NCBI RefSeq assembly: GCF_963675165.1
Contig: NC_087390.1
Span: 2,216,001-2,280,000 of the forward strand
Origin: Halichondria panicea
Taxonomy: Eukaryota; Porifera; Demospongiae; Suberitida; Halichondriidae
Direction of reading: 5' to 3'
DNA length: 64,000 bases
This document shows positions 1-11,069 of this stretch, piece by piece; the first letter of the stretch is position 1, and the number at the start of each line of letters is the position of its first letter. The notes below the pieces were generated by a model. That model was not told the origin of the DNA. It worked only from the letters and a program-made list of their open reading frames with translations, and ran no database searches. Both the position numbers and the translations under genes were made by a program.

Positions 1-360
1 AAAAGCTATTTCACATCAGTATAAGCCCAGCAATCAACAATCCTGATCTTAGAAACCTCAAGTGTATTTTTTGAAAGATACACGCCAAACCAAATCCACT
101 ATCAAAGTACACAGTCTTGAATGATATTCATGCACAAGTTAATGAGATTCATAATCCTTTTAGCTGGTCATGTGACCGTGTCGTACCTCCTCTGGGTGAA
201 ATTATTACAAAGCAAACAAAAAGTTTACTTGAGAAATACCTATGACCCGCAAAACTAGGCCAACATCACCACAATAATAATGCACAGTTTCGTAATTGTT
301 CGAAAAAAACGAAATGTTCTACTGTAGTCCAACATGCAGCCACTCCCAATAGACATTTAA

Positions 361-930
361 CATATGATTATCCCTCCAATGCCCCATGTCTTGGCGTTAA
401 ATGTAGAGCAGTGGCAGATCTAGGATTCTTGAAAGAATAACATCACTTTTCATAAGCAATCTGCCATGCACTACGCTGGAGAGTTTTTTAGCCTTCATAG
501 TCACTGAAACTGCACAGACAAAGCTTCGCAGGACTAACAAGGACTAAAGGTTAGTGAGAAGTGCATGTGAAAGCTATAGTAAGAAAGGAACAACTTGCTA
601 ACTAGTTGCTTGAGCCTCCCACTCACTTCTCTCTCAAAGGGGGGGTTCAATTGAACCCAAATAACCCCCTCTGGATCCGCCACTGTAGAGTGCTTATTAG
701 CCTTGTTTCTCATGTTCCAGGCATTTTTGATCTGTTATAGTGAGAAAAATTAGTTGTACAAAAACAATGTCACTGCACACAAATTGATAGTACCTACTAC
801 TTAGCCTTAGGGTATTATATACCGCCTATAATGATAACGAATAATTATAGTCCTTTGATGTATAAAAATTATATGCTCTTACTTGCGATCCCATGTACAG
901 TGTCTGTGTAGTGTCCCACTGATTCACACA
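361..930 (-). pseudogene. Dispanin (CD225) gene remnant, interrupted by a small DNA transposon
   Basis: Bases 361-400 and 690-750 together resemble the start of exon 3 of the two intact dispanin genes (compare 6340-6424 and 20450-20540). Bases 868-930 resemble the end of exon 2 with its splice donor (compare 8640-8700). No open frame survives. The exon-3-like piece is split by a 277-bp element at 409-685. Order and strand match the intact genes, so this looks like a third, decayed copy at the left edge. Similarity was judged by eye. Confidence 0.6.
409..685. mobile_element. Small non-autonomous DNA transposon, CAGTGGC ends
   Basis: The ends are inverted repeats: CAGTGGCAGATCTAGG on the left, and on the right the complement of CAGTGGCGGATCCAGA. 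It is flanked by the 5-bp direct repeat TAGAG (404-408 and 686-690). It sits inside the dispanin remnant. The termini resemble those of many hAT-type MITEs, but hAT elements usually make 8-bp duplications, so the superfamily is open. It has no coding capacity. Confidence 0.65.
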
Positions 931-1144
931 TACATAATTTTTTATAACCTGCAGAAAAAACTGACATGTACTTGAATGAATAGTGCATAGAAATTTAGGG
1001 CATAAAAAAAGAAATTCTTAGTAATAAAACCGCCCCCATCCATTTGTAGATTGAAGTTGCACCCCCTCTTCTCTTTATACGCCCTTGGTATAGCTATAGT
1101 ACATTGTATACTGATGATCCTCTTTCCTCCCTATACCGATACTC

Positions 1145-1389
1145 TGTGGTATCCTTACGACATGGAACTAACATTAAGATAAAGACTTGTGATTCCGTAA
1201 ATACTGTACTGTAAACCTGTGATTCCGTAAATACTGTGTTGTGTTAGTTCTAGTGGTTTCATGTTCTTATTTAGTCATTTCTGTACTATTGTTCTAGAAG
1301 GTTCTTTCTAGTATTGTTTTTTGTATAAATAGCCTGTGTATTTTGTATGTATCAGAGTTCTGATTTAATGAATTATTGAAGTTATCTCA
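1145..1389 (+). repeat. 5' LTR of the Ty3/gypsy element
   Basis: This is a 245-bp terminal repeat, TGTGG...CTCA. A TATAAATA motif near 1325 is a likely promoter element. It contains an internal direct repeat of about 21 bp (GTGATTCCGTAAATACTGT, near 1190 and 1220). The coding frame starts only 37 bp after the LTR. Confidence 0.95.
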
Positions 1390-1426
1390 CTGGCGACGAG
1401 GATTGTGGATCAAGTAGCCTACAGCA

Positions 1427-4400
1427 ATGGCAGCCACACACTATGGAACTCTCAACAATTACAGACCAGACCAAGAGTCTATCAAGACCTACCTGGATCA
1501 GGTAGACCTCTACTTCACGGCGAATACAGTCCCTGATGATAAGCAAGTACCTATTCTCCTCAGCTCCATTGGTGCAACGACCTACAGTCTTCTATGTGAC
1601 TTGCTTGCACCTGAGGCTCCCAAATCGAAGACAAAGGGAGAAATATTTGCTGCACTACGGAAGCACTACGAACCGACACGAGCGGTGATCGCAGAACGTT
1701 TTCATTTTCAAAAAAGGGATCAAGTCCCTGACGAATCTTTAGCAGAATACGATGCAGCTCTACGCAAGCTGGCAACACACTGCAATTTTGGGGCGTATCT
1801 CACTGAAGCCCTACGTGACCGTTTCGTTGCAGGACTCCGAAGCGAAGCAATGCAAAGAAGACTATTAGCCGAAACAGAACTTACTTTGAAGAGAGCAATG
1901 GAAATCGCACAGGGAATGGAAGCAGCAGAAAGCAACACCAGAGCACTCAAGGCCAGCAACCCCTCCATCAAGAGCATACAAAGCAAAAGGAGACCGCAGC
2001 CAAACCAACCTTGTTACCGCTGTGGAAAGTCGAATCACTCTGCAGCTGATTGCCGTTTCAAGGATGCAGAGTGTCACTCATGTGGAAAGCAGGGACACAT
2101 AGCACCAGCCTGCCGCTCCAACCCACCCTCTCAGTTCAAGAAGACAGAGAAGAGACGATTCAAAACTCACCTAGTGGAACCAGATGGGAACAGCTCGACC
2201 GACTCAGAAGCTGACACTTACCACCTATACCGATTGACCGAGCCTTCTACACAGCCGATCACAGTTACAGTCAAGATCGAGGATACTCCACTCAAGATGG
2301 AAATCGATACCGGAGCTGCAATATCTATTATCTCTGAGGCCACCAGAAAGGCCAAGTTCTCTAAATTCAAGCTGCGTAAGTCAAATATTTTGCTAAAGAC
2401 ATATACAGATGAGGCTATGATGGTAACGGGTCAGATTAATGTGTGTGTTAATTATGGAGAACAGGTGGCTCGGCTGGTGCTGGTGGTGGTTGCTGGAAGT
2501 GGACCAAGTCTTTTTGGACGCAATTGGCTGAAGTACCTCCAGTTGGACTGGAAATGTATTGCAACTGTCAAATCTCCCCCTGCAGGTACACTAAAGAATT
2601 TGTTACACGAATACGATTCATTGTTCAAGGACGAGTTAGGTACTGTGACCTCACACAAAGCCACTCTCAGAGTACGGCCAGATGCTACTCCTCGGTTTTT
2701 CAAACCACGTCCTGTTCCTTATGCAACCAAAGAGGCTATTGGAGATGAATTGGACCGCATGGAGCAACAAGGTATCATCCAGAAAATACCTAGCAGTGAC
2801 TGGGCAGCACCGTTGGTCGCAGTTCCCAAGAAAGACGGACGTTTTCGACTCTGCGGCGACTATAAAGTGACTATCAACCAAGACCTTGAAGTTGATCAGT
2901 ACCCCTTGCCTAAACCCGAAGACCTATTCGCAACACTAGCAAATGGCTCCCTTTTCACTAAGCTTGATTTGTCACAAGCGTATCTACAGGTCGAACTCGA
3001 TAAGGACTCTACCAAATACGTGACTATTAACACCCATCAAGGGTTATACCAGTTCAGCCGACTTCCTTTTGGCGTGGCGTCAGCCCCAGCAATATTCCAA
3101 AGACTGATGGACACCATCCTACGTGAAGTGCCTCACGTTATCTGCTACTTAGACGATCTGTTGATAACAGGAGTGGATGAAGAAGACCACCTACACAATC
3201 TGGAGCAAGTCCTCAAACTTTTTACGGAACACGGGTTGCGATTGAAGAAGGAAAAATGTATCTTTTTGGCCAAGTCGGTAGAATATCTTGGTCATCAGAT
3301 CAGCAAAGAGGGAATCCAAGCTCTTCCAAGTAAAGTTGATGCTATTGCACAGGCTCCAGAACCAAAGAATGTTCAAGAACTTCGCTCCTTCCTCGGGTTG
3401 CTGAACTACTACGGAAAGTTCATCAAGAATCTCTCTAGCATCCTTTACCCAATCAACCAACTTCTGCAAGCGAGTCATAAGTGGGAATGGACACAGGAAT
3501 GTCAGGAAGCTTTTACAGAAGCAAAGAAACAACTTACATCATCTGATGTGCTCACCCACTATGACCCGGACCTACCAATCAACATGGCTGCGGACGCGTC
3601 AGCCTACGGCATTGGAGCCGTTATTTCTCATGTACTACCAGACGGGGCTGAGAGACCAATCTGTTTTGCTTCACGCACGCTAACGACAAGCGAACAAAAC
3701 TATGCTCAACTCGAGAAAGAAGCACTGGCATTGGTATTTGGTACCAAGAAGTTTCACCAGTATTTGTATGGCAGGAAATTCACGTTAATCACTGATCACA
3801 AACCTCTGACAGCTATATTTGGCCCAAAGAAAGGAATACCGTCCCTAGCAGCTGCTCGTCTCCAACGTTGGGCAATTTTTCTCTCAGGTTATGATTACAA
3901 TATCCAATTCAAGCCCACTCAAGCACACAGCAATGCTGATGCATTATCACGTCTCCCCTTGCCAGTACAAGATTCGTACGAAACGGCTGACATTAATGCT
4001 ATTCACACTTTCAATGTGGCTCAAATCGAAGCTCTTCCTGTAACATCTCAGCAGGTGCAGACGGCTACCCGACGTGACCCAACCTTAAGCAAGGTGTTAA
4101 AGTATGTCAAATCAGGATGGCCACAGAAAGTGACACCGGATCTACAACCATATTTCAACCGCCGTCTTGAAATTGGCATCGAAAGTGGTTGCTTGATGTG
4201 GGGAATTCGCACAATCATTCCACAGAACCTGCATGCAAAGACCCTTCGTGCTCTCCATGAGAACCACCCTGGAATGTCCCGAATGAAGGCTATTGCCCGC
4301 AGTTACGTGTGGTGGAGTGGACTCGATAAAGACATCGAAAACCAAGCAAAAGCGTGCCTATCGTGCCAGGAACAAGCCTCTAAACCTGCAGTAGCACCAC

Positions 4401-5368
4401 TCCATCCTTGGGTTTGGCCAAACAGCCCATGGAAAAGGATCCATATTGACTATGCTGGTCCATTCTTGAACAAAATGTTTCTAGTGGTTGTAGACGCCCA
4501 TTCCAAGTGGCCAGAAGTGATTCAGATGTCTTCCACTACGTCTCAAAACACGATCGAGGCACTGCAAGCACTATTTGCTCGGTATGGACTACCAGAACAG
4601 ATTGTTTCCGACAATGGTGCACAATTCACATCCCAAGAATTTAGCGATTTTGTTCAAGCCAATGGCATAAGACACATACGAAGTGCTCCATACCATCCCT
4701 CCACGAACGGCCAAGCTGAACGATTTGTACAAACGTTCAAAAGAGCCATGAAAGCTGGAGAGAGAGAAGGACTGAGTTTGAAAACAAGATTGGCTCAGTT
4801 TTTACTGTCATACCGCTCAACTCCACATGCTACCACTAACGTCTCACCGAGTGAACTGTTCCTTCAAAGAAAAGTACGTACACGATTCGATCTCCTCAAA
4901 CCAAACACAGAGGGAAACGTATCTGACAAGCAGATGAAACAGAAACAGCAACATGACAAACATGCTAAACCAAGGACGTTCTCTGTTGGTCAACAAGTAA
5001 TGCTCAAAGATTTCCGAACAAACGGTACATGGCTTCCAGGAAGCATTGTACAACAGACAGGACCAGTATCTTACAAAGTGGAAATTGATGGCAGGATACT
5101 ACGTCGACATATCGACCACATACGTGATAGAACTCATTCTCTTTCCACCACCGAGTCGTCACAAGACGATATAACAAATCCAAACGATTTCGACGATACG
5201 GCAGCTCACAAGGATTTGCAAGATTTTGAAGTTTCCCCTGATCAGTCAACTGATCCGTCTCCGACCCCACCTGATGAGTCACCCTCGACTGGTGCATTAA
5301 CAGCTCGACAATATCCGCAAAGAAATCGCAACAGGCCTGATCGATATGGTGGGTACACTAACATTTAA
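1427..5368 (+). CDS. Ty3/gypsy Gag-Pol polyprotein
   Basis: A single uninterrupted frame of 1313 aa. Domains in order: a gag-like region (about residues 1-190); two CX2CX4HX4C zinc knuckles (196-209, 216-229); an aspartic protease with a DTG triad (about 294-296); a reverse transcriptase with the YLDD catalytic motif (574-577); RNase H (around 720); and an integrase with an HHCC zinc-binding region (from about 943) and a DDE core (D near 1007, D in SDNGAQF near 1061, E in NGQAERF near 1097). A charged, proline-rich tail follows. The order protease-RT-RNase H-integrase is that of Ty3/gypsy (Metaviridae). No frameshift separates gag from pol and no env-like frame is seen. The frame is intact, so the copy could be active; that is an inference from integrity only. 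Confidence 0.96.
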   Translation: MAATHYGTLNNYRPDQESIKTYLDQVDLYFTANTVPDDKQVPILLSSIGATTYSLLCDLLAPEAPKSKTKGEIFAALRKHYEPTRAVIAERFHFQKRDQVPDESLAEYDAALRKLATHCNFGAYLTEALRDRFVAGLRSEAMQRRLLAETELTLKRAMEIAQGMEAAESNTRALKASNPSIKSIQSKRRPQPNQPCYRCGKSNHSAADCRFKDAECHSCGKQGHIAPACRSNPPSQFKKTEKRRFKTHLVEPDGNSSTDSEADTYHLYRLTEPSTQPITVTVKIEDTPLKMEIDTGAAISIISEATRKAKFSKFKLRKSNILLKTYTDEAMMVTGQINVCVNYGEQVARLVLVVVAGSGPSLFGRNWLKYLQLDWKCIATVKSPPAGTLKNLLHEYDSLFKDELGTVTSHKATLRVRPDATPRFFKPRPVPYATKEAIGDELDRMEQQGIIQKIPSSDWAAPLVAVPKKDGRFRLCGDYKVTINQDLEVDQYPLPKPEDLFATLANGSLFTKLDLSQAYLQVELDKDSTKYVTINTHQGLYQFSRLPFGVASAPAIFQRLMDTILREVPHVICYLDDLLITGVDEEDHLHNLEQVLKLFTEHGLRLKKEKCIFLAKSVEYLGHQISKEGIQALPSKVDAIAQAPEPKNVQELRSFLGLLNYYGKFIKNLSSILYPINQLLQASHKWEWTQECQEAFTEAKKQLTSSDVLTHYDPDLPINMAADASAYGIGAVISHVLPDGAERPICFASRTLTTSEQNYAQLEKEALALVFGTKKFHQYLYGRKFTLITDHKPLTAIFGPKKGIPSLAAARLQRWAIFLSGYDYNIQFKPTQAHSNADALSRLPLPVQDSYETADINAIHTFNVAQIEALPVTSQQVQTATRRDPTLSKVLKYVKSGWPQKVTPDLQPYFNRRLEIGIESGCLMWGIRTIIPQNLHAKTLRALHENHPGMSRMKAIARSYVWWSGLDKDIENQAKACLSCQEQASKPAVAPLHPWVWPNSPWKRIHIDYAGPFLNKMFLVVVDAHSKWPEVIQMSSTTSQNTIEALQALFARYGLPEQIVSDNGAQFTSQEFSDFVQANGIRHIRSAPYHPSTNGQAERFVQTFKRAMKAGEREGLSLKTRLAQFLLSYRSTPHATTNVSPSELFLQRKVRTRFDLLKPNTEGNVSDKQMKQKQQHDKHAKPRTFSVGQQVMLKDFRTNGTWLPGSIVQQTGPVSYKVEIDGRILRRHIDHIRDRTHSLSTTESSQDDITNPNDFDDTAAHKDLQDFEVSPDQSTDPSPTPPDESPSTGALTARQYPQRNRNRPDRYGGYTNI

Positions 5369-5380
5369 CAGGGGAGGAAA

Positions 5381-5624
5381 TGTGGTATCCTTACGACATG
5401 GAACTAACATTAAGATAAAGACTTGTGATTCCGTAAATACTGTACTGTAAACCTGTGATTCCGTAAATACTGTGTTGTGTTAGTTCTAGTGGTTTCATGT
5501 TCTTATTTAGTCATTTCTGTACTATTGTTCTAGAAGGTTCTTTCTAGTATTGTTTTTGTATAAATAGCCTGTGTATTTTGTATGTATCAGAGTTCTGATT
5601 TAATGAATTATTGAAGTTATCTCA
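5381..5624 (+). repeat. 3' LTR of the Ty3/gypsy element
   Basis: This is a 244-bp copy of the 5' LTR, lacking one T in the T-run before the TATAAATA motif. It is preceded by the polypurine tract and followed by the TACTC target duplication. Confidence 0.95.
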
Positions 5625-5837
5625 TACTCCCTGGCCCTATAGAGAGTTACTCGTGATGGACAGACTAGCCATATAGTAATAATATAATTCCTCAAGGAAA
5701 AGGTATTAAGTGCCTCTCATTTTAATCCAGTGGAATGCATGCAGCAGTCCCATGCACCTTTGTTGTATTACATGCGATGGTCGGTTCATACATAGATAGT
5801 AGTATGGTTCATATAGCTTGTATTATGTAACCTTAGC

Positions 5838-5992
5838 TCGTGACCTTTCCTGATACGGGACGACTAGAATGGAGACACCCAGATGTTCTTGGATGTTGGC
5901 AATGAACTACGGCTCATTGTACCATATGGCACAGCCCCTGTCCTCCCAACAGGCTCGTGTTGTAGCAGCCACGCCCCCTATACTATACTAGC
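5838..5992 (-). pseudogene. Decayed copy of DDX1 exon 18
   Basis: This stretch closely follows the real DDX1 exon 18 at 24294-24479, read on the same strand, including the block from 24340 to 24455. It carries substitutions and an internal loss. No neighbouring DDX1 exons are present. It lies to the left of dispanin gene A, as expected if a dispanin plus DDX1-tail unit had been tandemly duplicated. Confidence 0.75.
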
Positions 5993-6265
5993 ATGCTTGT
6001 AGAGTATAGGGAGGGGAAATCTGAAGTTAGGTTACATAATACAAGCTTACAATACTCTTACTCCCTGATATAAGGAGCAGCAATGCCACCTGGTATGTTT
6101 AGATCAAAGCCAAACTGGTAAAATTCTTTAATTTGACCAAAACGAATCAAGGCTATACAAGGCTATACATAATAGCACTAATGGCAGTCGTTGAAATACG
6201 TGAAATAAAAATATAGGTCATAGATTTAAGTATGGGGTGCTTGGTGGGCAAAAAATGAAATAAGG

Positions 6266-9103
6266 TTATCTCTTTGCTACAGTTACAACAATGAAAAGGA
6301 CAATAATCAGTATAATGATATAAACGATGACTCCAAAAATTATCCCTCCAATTGCACATCTCTTGGCGTTCTTAGAGCGCTTATAAGCCAACTCCCTATT
6401 TCCTTGCTTCCAATGTTCTTCAATCTGTGAAAGAGCAAAGTATTAATGTAATTGTGCAAAACAATGTATACAGTGGAGTCTCGCTATAATTTTATGACTT
6501 TTTGATTTACAGTCACCTCGATATAATGACCGTTAGTTTGTTAGCTACATGCAGGGACGGCTCTACTGACAGGTAGGTGCTGATGCAAAAAGAAAGGAAA
6601 TATGTGCATCATTTTTGGGCCCATGCACGCCCACACTTGCGTCATTTCCAGTTGCACGTGGTGATTTAGGTGTGATTTGCAAGTAAAACTGTTGTGTTAG
6701 TTCACACTGCAGCAATGCTAGTCATTATACTAAGACACAACTGTATTAAAGGTCAAAGCTGCATGTACTCAGCTATAGTACCCAGTCTAGGAGTGACTTT
6801 AGTTTTCAATCAGTTACTACGTACTGTACAAATTCTGTACAAACATTGCCGTATTTGTCAAACGGCTAACATTACTCATTGTACTAAGAGTTCATTAGGA
6901 TAAACTTTTGATTGTACTCAGCTGCACATGTACAGAGCACCTATCACATTTCACACAATGAAATGTGGTTAGACGATATAGTGAATTCACAATACTATAT
7001 GCATGCACAGTAAAACTCTCTATCTCCTCATGTGCTCCTGCATGGTGCTACCAAGGGCATATAAAAGAAGAGAGGGCATGCAACTCAGTATCTAGCACAT
7101 GTAGACAGCAGAATTGTGGGCAGATGAATGTGAATTTGCATGAAGTGCTAAAATAGAAATTTCTATTTTTAGCACATTCGTGCACATTCATCCGCCCATG
7201 CATTTGATTTCTACTGTTTTGTTGTTGCATGCCCTCTCTTCTTTTATACGCCTTTCTCTGCGCACTTAAGGCCCGGGTCAAAGTTTGAATACCAAAATTT
7301 AACACAATGTTCATACTGCTGTATTTTTTGCAACATACAATTTATGCTACATCAAGATGATTCAACATGAAGTTCAATGTTTTCTTTTTCCAAAAAACTA
7401 ATTAGCTCAATTCAATTATGCTAATTAGCCCCATTTGGTGATGACGTCATGGCACTTTTAGTAAGAAAACTGCAAAAAGCGGCCATGAAGATGCTAAGAT
7501 CAAGCTTCAAAAACAAGGCTAGATGAACAACTCATTGCTAGGTACTAGTATCATAAATGGGAAGAGTAGCAGTTATTGTATTATTGAGATACACAACATA
7601 GCCTACCTCTAGGGTGGCTGCCAGAGCTAAAGAAGCCAGTATAGCTAAGACAATTTTGCACATACTGACTTCCCATTTGGGAAACATAATCATGACAACA
7701 TACTCTATTCTTTTGAGGGCCTAAACAGCTACTCTTACCTTGCTTAAGCCAGCCGCTTTTGTTGCTGTATACAGGGGCGTAGCCAGGATATTGGAGAAAG
7801 AGGTGCTATCACAGATAAAAGAGGGCGCGAAGCGCCCCATTTTTAGCCGCACAGCGCCGAAATTTGGTTTACCGGAAGCCACACCTCTTATTAATGACAT
7901 CATAATTAACTTATCTGCCAAGTTGGGCGTGGCTGAACGTTAATTTGCATAGAGAAGCTGGCCACGATCACAAAAGAGAACTAGTTTATAGATTTAAGCC
8001 AGAATACCTCACAGTTTAGAGACCAAATCGTTTTCCTTGCTATACTAGCTAGCTAACAGCCTAACTGCAGCAAGATCTGGAAGAGAAAGGGTGCTCAGCT
8101 GGATAATCAGATACATTTGTGTGTGATTTGTATACTTGACTCAGACTGGTTGGGGGTGCTCGAGCACCCCTAGCACCCCCCCTGGCTACGCCCCTGGTAT
8201 AATAGTTCCAGCAGCTAGCTAGCTAGGCGCAAGCAAACACATTGACTCATGACGTCACATGCACTGATAAAAATTATGAATCTCATTAACACTACATAAT
8301 CTACACAATCTTGGATAAATAAATAAAATTAATGTTATCAGTACAAGGCCCGAGTTGGTACTACCTGCATGCTAGATCCGCCCCTGAGCTATGAAACATT
8401 GCGAAGTCAAACGAAGTCTTCGTCAAACTTCGCAACATATAACGTATACCATATAGCGTGTATATTTCGAGGGTAAAAATGTTCGCGGTTTTCGATGATT
8501 AAGCATGTACCGCGAACATTTATACCCGCGAATTTAATATCGCATGCACGCATGCATGCTGCAGAAAGGCTGCTATTCTGACGGTCATTTCGGAAATATA
8601 CTCGCTATACGGTATATTGTAGTAAGGAAATACTATGCCCTTTGACAATTATACTGCCCTTACTTGCAATCCCATGTTGAGTCCCATTAATCCACACAAA
8701 AGACAGCAACAGAGCGCAATGAAAGCGTTGAGGGCCATGTAGTTAGGTGGCTTCACACCAACATGGTTAGCATGGCTAGCAATGTTATAAGAAGGTGGTG
8801 CAAACGGCTGTTCTGAGACCACACCCCCATATCCTCCTCGGCCAGGGTAGGGGGGCGGGGCTATTGCTTCTCTAGGGGGTGCTGACGGGGCCGGGGAGCC
8901 TCCTGTACAATAATGGATTAGCCATAATTATAACTAAATGTAGAGTAAATATACTGTACAAGCAAACTGCACCTATAGAAATGAACACACACTGACAGTC
9001 ACTAAATTAACATGTCAGTTTATAATAATAATATGAATATCATACCAGCAGGCGGTCTCCCTCCCCCCTCCAGGTCAAGCAGAGTCTTCCTCTCCGGCTC
9101 CAT
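6266..9103 (-). CDS. Dispanin / CD225-family membrane protein, copy A
   Basis: Three coding exons on the minus strand: 9046-9103, 8664-8902 and 6266-6424, with GT-AG junctions in phase 1 and phase 0, giving 151 aa. The N-terminal half is rich in Pro, Gly and Tyr (PPPYPGRGGYGG), as in proline-rich dispanins. Exon 2 ends with a hydrophobic Cys-rich segment (ALNAFIALCCCLLCGLMG). Exon 3 carries the conserved loop ...GNRELAYKRSKNAKR and a second membrane helix, ending in KR. This is the two-helix CD225 layout also found in IFITM, PRRT1 and SynDIG proteins; family members are mostly trafficking or restriction factors, and the role here is unknown. It is a paralogue of the gene at 20388-22661. Intron 2 (6425-8663) holds two small transposons. 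Start chosen at the first ATG of exon 1; upstream noncoding exons are possible. Confidence 0.85.
7772..8196. mobile_element. Small DNA transposon with CAGGGGCGTAGCCAGG ends
   Basis: Terminal inverted repeats are CAGGGGCGTAGCCAGG on the left and its near-exact complement CCTGGCTACGCCCCTG on the right. The 5-bp direct repeat GTATA flanks it. It lies in intron 2 of dispanin A and has no transposase frame. The ends resemble widespread hAT-like MITEs. Confidence 0.7.
8447..8614. mobile_element. TACCGT-family MITE (diverged left end)
   Basis: The left end TACCATATAGCG is matched by the right end CGCTATACGGTA. The interior contains a second inverted pair around GTTCGCGGT...ACCGCGAAC. It lies in intron 2 of dispanin A, about 50 bp from exon 2. 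Confidence 0.55.
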
Positions 9104-9216
9104 GAGTAATTGTTTGTCTGTATTCCCAAGCTTCGTACTGATCGAACACATGCAGACCATAGATACTATAAATTTATAGTATCTATATGTGCAGACTATC
9201 GATGCACTGGCTCACT

Positions 9217-10739
9217 TAGTTGGGCGGAGTCCAACCAACGCTGCGCTCTGGGTTGGGTATCAGTAGACTCGCAAGCCACTCCCTTTTCTCTGATTGGACG
9301 GGGGCGGGAGAAAAGGGACTGGTGACTCTGGGACACATTTTGTGTCTCTACCAGAATTTGGGTAGAGATTATTCATTGATTTTTCCACGTGATCCAAAAA
9401 TTGCGTGAGGTTAAGTAGAATTGCGTAGCCTGCAAAAGTGATCGCGGGCTTCTTAGCTACAGTTTAAGAATGGATGCTAGTGCTAGAAAAGAGAAGATGA
9501 TGGAGTAATAACATCATCAGGCATTCAGCTAGGATATAGTCATCTAAGACACCAGCAGAGATTAGCTTGTTTTAGTTTTACGTGATGAGAACTGGCAGCC
9601 GAAAGTCATTGGTTGCCTAAAGCTTTTAATAACCTGTACAATACAAGACAGATAATGGCAGACGGCAGCAGTTGAATTGAGAGTAGTCAGACTTGTACAA
9701 GCTGTCTTAAATCGCTGCCACTCCTCGGTTCAAAGAAGGACTGCCAAGATTTCTACGTTCATCAGCTGTTCCATGCTAATCCACAAGTTGTGGCACAACA
9801 GACACTGGTACAAGGATCTATAAAATCAAAAGGCTGGCTAGATAGATCTGTATACTTGTCTTCTGTGTGTCTTTAGCTTTTGACGCATCAGAATAAATTG
9901 GATAATTTGCACGTGACATTAATATTTAATAGCATTCCTGATTTACACAAGCTGTAGCCCAGAGTCACCAGTCCCTTTTCTCCCGCCCCCGTCCAATCAG
10001 AGAAAAGGGAGTGGCTTGCGAGTCTAGGGTATCAGTACACATAGCAGTTTTGTTCCACCGGTACTTGAGACAGAGTATGAATATTGTTTAATCTTTAAGT
10101 GGCTAACAACCGCATGGCTCAGGGGTGCGATATAAAGAAATCAATTAACTATTTGGATGGCTATTCTAGCTGACTGGATCTAGCTATAGTTGTTTTGGAA
10201 TTCAAGAAAGACCTCAGACTCTTAGAGAAAGTAGAAGAATACTGTAGCCTGTAATATAAGATTTAGTACAGGCAGAAATAAACTTTTTCATAATAGTTAG
10301 ACATCTAGCACAAGGAGAGGTACAGCCAGCTATAAGACTACCCCAAGGCTTCTGAGAAGCTTTTCGAAGACCAAAGAAGGCATACATAACACAGGTTTTG
10401 TCCAAACTAATGATCTAATCTTATTGGTAGCACAACAAAACTTAAAACAAAGACAAGTCCTTTTAATTAATTAATACATACTGTTCAAGCTTCATTCATA
10501 GATGCTAAGATAGACTATGCTTCTTTTCTAGTAGCCTAGATATCCAGCAGGAGCTGTTTCTGCATTCTCCAGAGAAATACAGTGTCCCAGCTCGCCTTGT
10601 CAGCTAAATTGAGCTGTAAGGTTTCCCACTTGAACGCAGCAATCTGATTGGGCTGCAAATTTCTTGCAGTGGGAACAAAACTGCTACATGTACTGATACC
10701 CAACCATGAGCGAAGCGTTGGTTGGACTCCGCCCAACTA
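9217..10739. mobile_element. TAGTTGGGCGG MITE, copy 1, with another element nested inside
   Basis: The ends TAGTTGGGCGG...CCGCCCAACTA form inverted repeats of about 68 bp with a few mismatches. The perfect 9-bp duplication TGGCTCACT flanks it (9208-9216, 10740-10748). A 763-bp element is nested at 9264-10026. Removing that element and its 9-bp duplication leaves 751 bp, exactly the length of copy 2 at 22882-23632. No transposase frame is present. Confidence 0.92.
9264..10026. mobile_element. Nested MITE with 69-bp perfect inverted repeats
   Basis: The terminal inverted repeats TAGACTCGCAAGCC...GGCTTGCGAGTCTA match perfectly over 69 bp (9264-9332 against 9958-10026). The 9-bp duplication GGGTATCAG flanks it (9255-9263, 10027-10035). 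The uninterrupted copy of the host element shows this site only once (near 22920), which proves the insertion. Long inverted repeats and 9-bp duplications suggest a Mutator-like parent. There is no coding frame. Confidence 0.93.
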
Positions 10740-11069
10740 TGGCTCACTAGGGGTTGTCTAAGTTCACCGTGTTTGAAGCAGTGACGTCATTATAAACATT
10801 ACATCATTACAAATAAAAAAACTGCAGCAGGACCATCATGCATGAGAGATATAATATACAGTCTCGAGCTCTCATACAGGGCCAGTAGAGACTCAGAGGG
10901 ATTCTTACGCCTAGCTGGAGGACCTTGCTCACTGGAGGAACTTGCTCACTTTTGTGCGGGTAGGACTAGTAATGTATTGATAACAGGTAGATCTAGTCTT
11001 AGGCTAGCAGAGAGTGTGGTGTCACTTAAAGTACTGAGTAGCCAGATAAAGTTTGATCCAGAGTCTATT

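Larger units (their letters stand above)
1145..5624 (+). mobile_element. Complete Ty3/gypsy LTR retrotransposon
   Basis: Two LTRs (1145-1389 and 5381-5624) begin TG and end CA, and differ only by one T in a T-run as far as I can read. The element is flanked by the 5-bp duplication TACTC (1140-1144 and 5625-5629). A primer-binding-site-like TGGCGACGAGGATTG follows the 5' LTR, and the purine tract GGGGAGGAAA (5371-5380) precedes the 3' LTR. It carries one long gag-pol frame. Near-identical LTRs mean a very recent insertion. It lies between a dispanin remnant and a DDX1 exon remnant. Confidence 0.97.

Noticed and set aside
9220-10736. Open frames at the ends of the TAGTTGG elements
   Set aside because: The same frames occur in both MITE copies and arise from terminal inverted repeats. 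No transposase motif is present.
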